Assembly: GCA_032718475.1 (NCBI GenBank)
Contig: JAUCBJ010004819.1
Span: forward strand, 1 to 21,963
Direction: 5' to 3'
From: Nemertoderma westbladi
Lineage: Eukaryota > Xenacoelomorpha > Nemertodermatida > Nemertodermatidae
DNA: 21,963 nucleotides
Position numbers and translations under genes: made by a program. Below are positions 16,353 to 21,963 of this stretch, piece after piece. The notes beneath the pieces are model-generated. The model did no database searches. It saw nothing but the letters and a program-made list of their open reading frames with translations, and was not told the origin of the DNA. Numbering within the stretch: position 1 is the stretch's first letter; each line of letters opens with the position of its first letter.

Positions 16353-19300
16353 AATATCTACAGTTTCGGCGCATGTATAGTAACGAAATACTATCGAAGA
16401 ACTTGACGCAGGCGGAGTGCCTAAAGTATCTGCAAGTATACACAGGAGGCCCAGCGTATGACATCGTGAGGCAATACCAGGGTATAGAAGGCAGCTTAAT
16501 GACGGCATGGCGGGCACTGGATAGGGAATACGGGCACCCAGCTAAGATTATCAGGCAAACCCTGAGAGGCATAACAACGGGTAGCCTACAGGATAATCCC
16601 GTTAGCATTAAGACGTTTGCTAACAAAGTCGAAAAGGCGCTGATTGTGCTAAAGACGTTAGATGCACCATACGAGCTCAACGCGTCCAACAACATCACCA
16701 CGATAGCGCAGGCACTGCCAATCTGGCTGCGCAATAAGTGGAGGAAAGTCGCTTTCTCCACTCGAGATAGAAAGGGTGCGGAACCGGGTCTAGAAGAAAT
16801 GTCCAGCTTTTTAAGCTACGAAGCTGAGCTAATAACCGACCCAGTCTATAGCGAAGATAGTCTGGGAAACGGACCAAAGACGGATTACCATCGACCGAAA
16901 CCAGAGCACAACACGTCGAATGCATTACCAAAGCTCAGGCAATCGCTACCATATGCAGCAACGCAGGGGACTGCGAGTCCACAAGTAGCCGAGGGTAAGA
17001 CCGGACAGGGGAAAAATAACAACACGAATAAACATAACCCCAATACATCTAGTAGGCCGAACCCAAGCTATAAAAACAGTAGGGACTTTAGTACAAATGC
17101 AGTTGCGATACGCGATGCGCTGTACAAGGACGGCTACGACCCAAAGAGTAAATGCCAGCTACATACAAATGCAAGGCATCTAACCATGAATTGCAGCTAC
17201 TGGCAAGCGTTACCCAGGGAAGATCAGGTAGAATACGCGGACAGAAATGAGATCTGCTCGCAATGTGTGATGAGTGGACATCGAGCGAGACAATGCAAGG
17301 AGACACCGGTTAAGTTCCGTCGAAACAAAGGCCAAACAATGACAACGAGCACAGTAGGGGCGAAGAAAAGAGGAACGGTACTACTTGGGGTAGTACCGGT
17401 GCGAGTGATTGGGGAAGGCAATCGATCAGTAACCACTCTGATGCTGGTTGATAGCGGAGCTGCCTTCACTTTAGTTGAGGATTGGGTGGCCGAAGAAATA
17501 GGATTGAGGACGAGGCCAAGTAGAATGGCAGTAACAACCATCTCGAGCAAAGATGAAGTCCTAGAGATGAGGACTGGACGGTGCGCGATTGCAGCAGTGG
17601 CACCGGGATGTGACTACGGGGCAACCATCGACCCCATCCAAGTGATAGAGTCAATTAATATCAATGCCAGGCGACCAACCAACATCGAGGTCGAGCAATA
17701 TAAATTTCTGGACAGTATTGACTTCTCAATCCCGGAGGTAGACATCAGGAAGGTATCCATCATAGTAGGAATGGACTGCCTGACGGCCCACGAAAGAATG
17801 CAAACGGTCTTCGGCGAAGACAGGGAGTGTGACCCAGTGGCGATATTGACACCATTCGGGTGGACACTGAGTGGCCCAATCAAGAGCAAGATACCATTTA
17901 GGATGTCGGAGACATCAGGATGCATGTTCGCGGGAACTATGCAGGAAATGGGTGATGAGAGAGCAGAGGAGCAGCTTAAAAGACTGCTCAAACAAGATTT
18001 TGAGGGATTAAAGGAGACTGGGGTAGGGACCTCGGTGGAGGACAAGCAGGCTCAACAGAGCGTAGAGGAGTCCATGACATGTGATGGGGGGCGGTATACC
18101 ATAGGGATGGTATGGAAGCTACCGAAGCTACCGTTACCCGATAATAAAGGGATGGTACTTACAAGGCTTCGTAAGTTGAAGCAGACACTAAAACGGAGCC
18201 CCGAGAAGAATGAGTACATCCACAAAACTATTAAGAAGTACGTCGAGAAAGGAAGGGCCGTGGAGTTACCGGTTGACGAACCAAACACGGACAGGACATA
18301 TTACCTGCCACTCCATGTGGCCTTAGATCCAAAGAAAGGTAAGCTGAGGATGGTAGTAGATGCGTCGGCAAAAACCAACGGAAAATGCCTAAACGACTAT
18401 CTACTGGAGGGTCCCATTATCTACAACTCGGGGATCGAGGTCCTATTAAGATTCAGGAATGGGAAACACGCCTTCACCTGTGATATAGAGGGCATGTTCA
18501 ACCAAGTCCGTGTAACGGAAGAAGATAGCGATAGTCAATGCTTCTTATGGTACAACGGCCACGAAGAACCGTCGATTATACCGATGTACAAGATGATAGT
18601 GCAGAACATGGGGGCCAAGTTGTCTTCCTTCACGACGACTATGGCGGTAAGAGACACGGTAAAAGGGAAGGAGGATAGATATAGCACTAGGGCCGTCGAC
18701 ATGATTCGACGTGGCTTCTACGTAGACGACGGGATGGAGTCTGGAAATACGGTTAAAGAGATACTGGATATGGGGCGCGAGGTTTGCGACATCCTAAAAG
18801 GATCCGGCTTTAACCTAACCAAATTCCGATCCAGTTCGCAGGAATTTATCAAAGCGATAGAGGACGAGAGACCAGAATCAACCATGGATAATCCCACGAC
18901 AGCCAAAGGGCAGGACATGGCGAATAAGAGAACAGAGTCTCAACAAAAGGCACTGGGAATCGTGTGGAACAGAGAGACAGACGAACTGAAGTACCAGCTG
19001 AGCCAGGAGGGCGCAGACATCCACACAAAGAGAGGCTATGTGTCATACATAGCGAGAATATACGATCCCCCAGAAGAGATTAAGAAACAGTGGTGTAAGT
19101 GGACAGAAGGTCTAGAGCAGATGGGAACATACAGCATGCCACGAGTGTATTTCCCGGATGGGGACATGACGAACCTGGATCTGCACATGTTCTCCGATGC
19201 GTCGCTAGAGGCATACGGAGCGGCACTCTATTTAGTACAACGAGAGGGGTCTCACAAGCCCAGACTTGCCTTCAGCAAGGCGAAGTCAATGCCACCAGAT

Positions 19301-20080
19301 TCGGCATCAGTTCCCAAACTAGAGTTGACAGCGGCAAGATTAGGAGTTAGGGCCACAGCCTACATAATGGATGCTGTTCCCAACATAGTGGAAACACACT
19401 ACTGGACGGACTCCATGGTAGTGCTCGGCTGGCTACATAACGAGAAAACGCGATACCCTATATTCGTCGCGAATAGAGTGGATGAAATAAGGGCGACGAC
19501 AGAGCTAGAAAGGTGGCACTACTGCCCAACGGACGAGAACCCAGCGGACTTGTTATCAAGGGGCATGGCATGCCACACTTTCTTAAAGAAGGAAGTATTG
19601 TGGCAACATGGGCCACAGTTTCTGAGCGACAAGGAGGCCTGGCCGCCGATGAGAAAGGTGGACCCGGGCTCAGGAGAAGTAGTATTGGAAGGAGAAGAGG
19701 GAGATTCAGAGGGAGAAGAGATATACTCCCAGATGGTGAGGGAGATAAGGGACGTGCGACCCAAACCAGTAGAACTGTGCGATAACCCAACGGATAAACT
19801 CCTCAGCTACAGCTCTAGTTGGTACAAGACCAAGAAATTAGGGGCGTGCTGGCGAGCCTTCGGGAATTTCCTCGCAGGAGTTGGCAAAAGCAAGAAAATC
19901 AGGACAACCATAGATCTGGAAGGAGCGGCTAGAGCAGTCATCCGCTATGAACAACGGAAGAACTATGGCGACGAGGTGGAACGCGTCGGTAAGCAACACC
20001 ATCTTCGACGAGACAGCGAGCTGATCACGCTGTCACCACAACTTAACGATGACGGAAATGTCAAACTTCCTCAAATATGA
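16353..20080 (+). CDS. BEL/Pao retrotransposon polyprotein: Gag-protease-RT-RNase H, ends truncated
   Basis: One frame is open from just after a TGA at 16328. The first ATG is 16373, giving 1235 codons, but Gag-like EYLQFRR precedes it, so the true start is lost. Residues 1-160 from that ATG resemble Pao Gag (YLQVYTGGPAYDIV, REYGHP). An Asn-rich linker follows, then a CCHC knuckle CSQCVMSGHRARQC at 295-308. The aspartic protease has DSGA at 360-363. RT has LRMVVDASA, the catalytic Asp in TCDIEGMF at 704, and YVDD at 783-786. RNase H has FSDAS (D942), LELTAARLG (E984), WTDSMVV (D1013) and ENPADLLSRG. Integrase stops at LSPQLNDDG before its H2C2 zinc finger, and the last residues come from a fusion junction near 20048-20060. 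A segment between YDP and PEEIKKQW (residue ~899) is missing relative to typical Pao. No LTRs or integrase core were seen, so this copy cannot mobilise itself. Confidence 0.93.
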
Positions 20081-20995
20081 GGCAGAGTTGATTACAGACC
20101 CAGTCTACAGAGAGGATATTTTGGGGAGGGCACCGAAAGCTGAATAAAACAGGCCTAAACTCGAACACAGTCTAAGCGGATCCATTTCCGAGAGTGAGAC
20201 AGTTGCTACCACATGTGGCCACACAGGGGACTGCTAGTCCACAGTTAGCTGTGAGTAGGGCCACACCGTGCCAGGGACAGAAACAAAATAACAACACGAA
20301 CAAATATAATCCCAACATACCCAGTATGCCAAGTCCAAATAACCAAAACACCAAACCAGTAGATATGAATCTACGCACTATACATGAAGGGCTATACAGG
20401 GAACGCTACAATCCAGGAAACAAATGTCAATTGCATAGGGATGGAACCCATAAGACCATGAGTTGTAAGCTTGGCAAGCATTGCCTAAACAAGATTGGGT
20501 AGCCTAAGTGGATACAAATGGACTATGTCATCGCTGTGTGGTGGAAGGACACAGAATCGGAGAGTGTGGAGAAACACCAATAAGATACGATGATATGGTA
20601 AATGGGGGAGAGTGGTGGCTCCCCGATTACGGGGTGACCATTGACCCCATTCAAATAGTACAATTAACATTAATGCCGGGCAACCCATGAAGAGCGAGGT
20701 CGAACAATACCAGCACCTGGATGCCATCGATTTCTCAGTACCAGAACCGGATATCCCGAAAGTAGCTATCATAGTCGGAATGGACTGCCCGACTGCCTAC
20801 AGGAGGTTTTCCTGCCGATTCGGAGAAGATGGAGAGAGAAGCCCAATGGCGTTTCCACGCCATTTGGATGGACACTCAGCGGCCCAAGCAAGTCTAGAAT
20901 TCCATTCAACGTGTCGGAAACCTCAGGGTGCATGTTCGCAGGCTCAATGAGAGAAGTGGAGGACGAGGGAGCAGAGAAGAAATCAGAAACAGGCA
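20048..20995 (+). pseudogene. Second BEL/Pao copy, decayed Gag and protease remnant
   Basis: The sequence restarts in mid-Gag with EMSNFLKYEAELITDPVY, matching EMSSFLSYEAELITDPVY of the first copy. A stop at about 20144, a frame change near 20190, and a stop at about 20500 (after QALPKQDWVA) break it. The CCHC knuckle CHRCVVEGHRIGEC survives near 20535-20580. The sequence then jumps from GETPIRYDD to DYGVTIDPIQ, deleting about 95 residues that include the protease DSGA. Further frame changes follow in the protease C-terminal half: EVEQYQHLDAIDF, VAIIVGMDCPTAY, then SETSGCMFAGSM. Homology to the first copy fades near 20990. It is clearly older or less constrained than the first copy. Confidence 0.88.
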
Positions 20996-21772
20996 ATGGG
21001 GAGAGATCACCAAAACAGTCGACACAAGGATTGCAATTGATGCCCATACCAGGTGGCTTTGAGGGCGATTTTGCAACAAAGAGACCAAGGGAACAGGAGG
21101 GGTGGAAGGTTATGGGTGAGAACCGAGGCAGAGAAGAGCACAGTGGACTACCGGGCTACCGTGTCCGGATCCACTCCCAGCGAGGGAGGAGGATGACGAC
21201 GAGTCCGGGAAGATGCCGCCCATTGAGAGGATCGGCCACTCAGATACGGACTGGGTGAGCAGGAGAGTGGTGACGGCTAGCGTGACCAGAGACTTCTGGG
21301 ATGAACCTGGCAAGCGGGACCAGGTGCACGAGGAGCCGGCGACGGATTTCGCAGGAGGCACGATCAGGCTGGGCAAGCAGCCAGGAACGGCACCACGGGT
21401 AGTGTTTGGGGAGATGACGCCGAGGGCGGAGGAGAATCGGGAATATCGGTATGGGGATGGAGAAGAGTGGGCGGCGAGGTGTCCGGAACAGACACTGGTC
21501 CAGTTGAGAGGCATACCAGTGTGGAGGAGGTCGAGTAAGAAGACAAGGTGGAAAGGGAGAGGATGTGGGAAGATTAGACCAGGGGCAGAGAAGCCCATGA
21601 TGAAACGTGACAAAGGAGGCAGGAAAGTGGGAGAGGGCGTGTTGTACAAGCATAAGGGGGTGGCAGAGTGCGAAGATGCATTAAATGGTATGCCACTAGG
21701 TGTACCGAAGGATGACCCGGGGTCATCGGGGGCTTTAATGCGGCGCACATATTAGGGGGGAGGCAAGCAAAG
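20996..21772 (+). other. GC-richer, purine-rich stretch; possible Pao 3' remnant, unassigned
   Basis: The stretch keeps the purine-rich plus strand seen across the Pao coding region, and has open frames such as 21213-21755 (180 codons, very rich in Gly, Arg and Glu). I cannot match it to integrase, the Pao C-terminal domain or an envelope-like protein, and found no LTR. Long open frames on the minus strand (for example 21748-21110) are the Ser/Pro/Leu-rich shadows expected from such composition. Confidence 0.35.
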
Positions 21773-21963
21773 ATGGCTTGTACCATTAACGATGACATGA
21801 GGGTCTACTGTTGATGGTGACACAGAACCATTTGAAGTGTTATGGGGCGTCCTCCTGGGAGACACACTTGCACCATTCTTGTTCATAATTGTGGTTGACT
21901 ATGTTCTACGCATGTCCTTAGATCATCATAATGATGATGGGGTGATAATAACTCCGCCTACTG
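21773..21963 (+). pseudogene. Non-LTR retrotransposon RT fragment, runs off right edge
   Basis: From 21801 a frame is open to the window end. It contains the phrase DGDTEPFEVLWGVLLGDTLA followed by PFLFIIVVDYVLRMSLD and then GVIITPP. This matches the RT block that surrounds the G-V-L-Q-G-D-T-L-A-P-x-L-F motif in many animal LINEs; the usual Q is L here. Coding resemblance may begin near 21773 in another frame, which would imply a +1 frameshift around 21805. The catalytic FADD would lie beyond the window. It differs in motif style from the minus-strand LINE (GSVLGPLLF), so it is a different family. A stop at 21798 in this frame supports pseudogene status. Confidence 0.8.

Noticed and set aside
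21110-21748. 212-codon minus-strand ORF
   Set aside because: Ser/Pro/Leu-rich translation is what the complement of purine-rich Pao-like coding DNA gives. There is no motif, and several such frames overlap.
16353-21772. Long terminal repeats for the Pao element
   Set aside because: No direct repeat with TG...CA ends was found on either side. The 5' side is the foldback element, and the 3' side is a fusion followed by unassigned DNA.

Overview
The window looks like repeat-dense nuclear DNA from an invertebrate animal, probably marine. It is AT-rich and intron-like, with no operons or bacterial signals. It carries pieces of several eukaryotic transposon classes: CR1/Jockey-like LINEs, a BEL/Pao LTR retrotransposon, MITE-like elements and a foldback element. 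Frequent TAGGCCTA-type palindromes and the foldback architecture, reminiscent of sea urchin TU elements, would fit an echinoderm-like or related genome. The sequence alone does not settle the species.

Layout, left to right. Positions 1-919 (minus) hold the 5' end of an intronless ORF of at least 306 codons that runs off the left edge. Its product is unrecognised but has a PC4-like repeating pattern. A perfect 31-bp inverted repeat lies just upstream of its start. Positions 1430-2870 hold divergent tandem duplications, a repeat family with a CTCF-like core motif, a G-rich/GC-box tract and a triple DR1 nuclear-receptor-type motif. A MITE-like element sits at 3091-3384, then an AT minisatellite. 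A broken minus-strand LINE reverse transcriptase occupies 3837-5705 and stops at a 20-G run. Then come a ~160-bp satellite (5975-6690), a short unrecognised coding fragment with a polyA signal (6665-7189), and a ~52-bp satellite of about 33 units (7560-9275). An upstream piece of a LINE ORF follows on the same strand (9611-9925), so 5706-9610 may be an insertion into or rearrangement of one LINE copy. Positions 9926-14475 are gene-poor, with small hairpins and a 191-bp MITE-like element (13066-13256).

The right third is dominated by a large foldback element (14476-16352). It has near-identical ~579-bp inverted arms, a 48-bp centre and outer 68-bp minisatellite arrays of unequal length. It abuts, within the Gag reading frame, a BEL/Pao polyprotein (16353-20080) that is open through Gag, protease, RT and RNase H. 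That polyprotein lacks the Gag N-terminus, the RT-RNase H connection segment and nearly all of the integrase. At 20048-20060 it is fused to a second, decayed Pao copy (to about 20995). GC-rich unassigned DNA follows, and a plus-strand LINE RT fragment runs off the right edge. No LTRs were found for either Pao copy. The genes do not form a pathway; the window is a nest of mobile elements plus one or two unexplained coding fragments.
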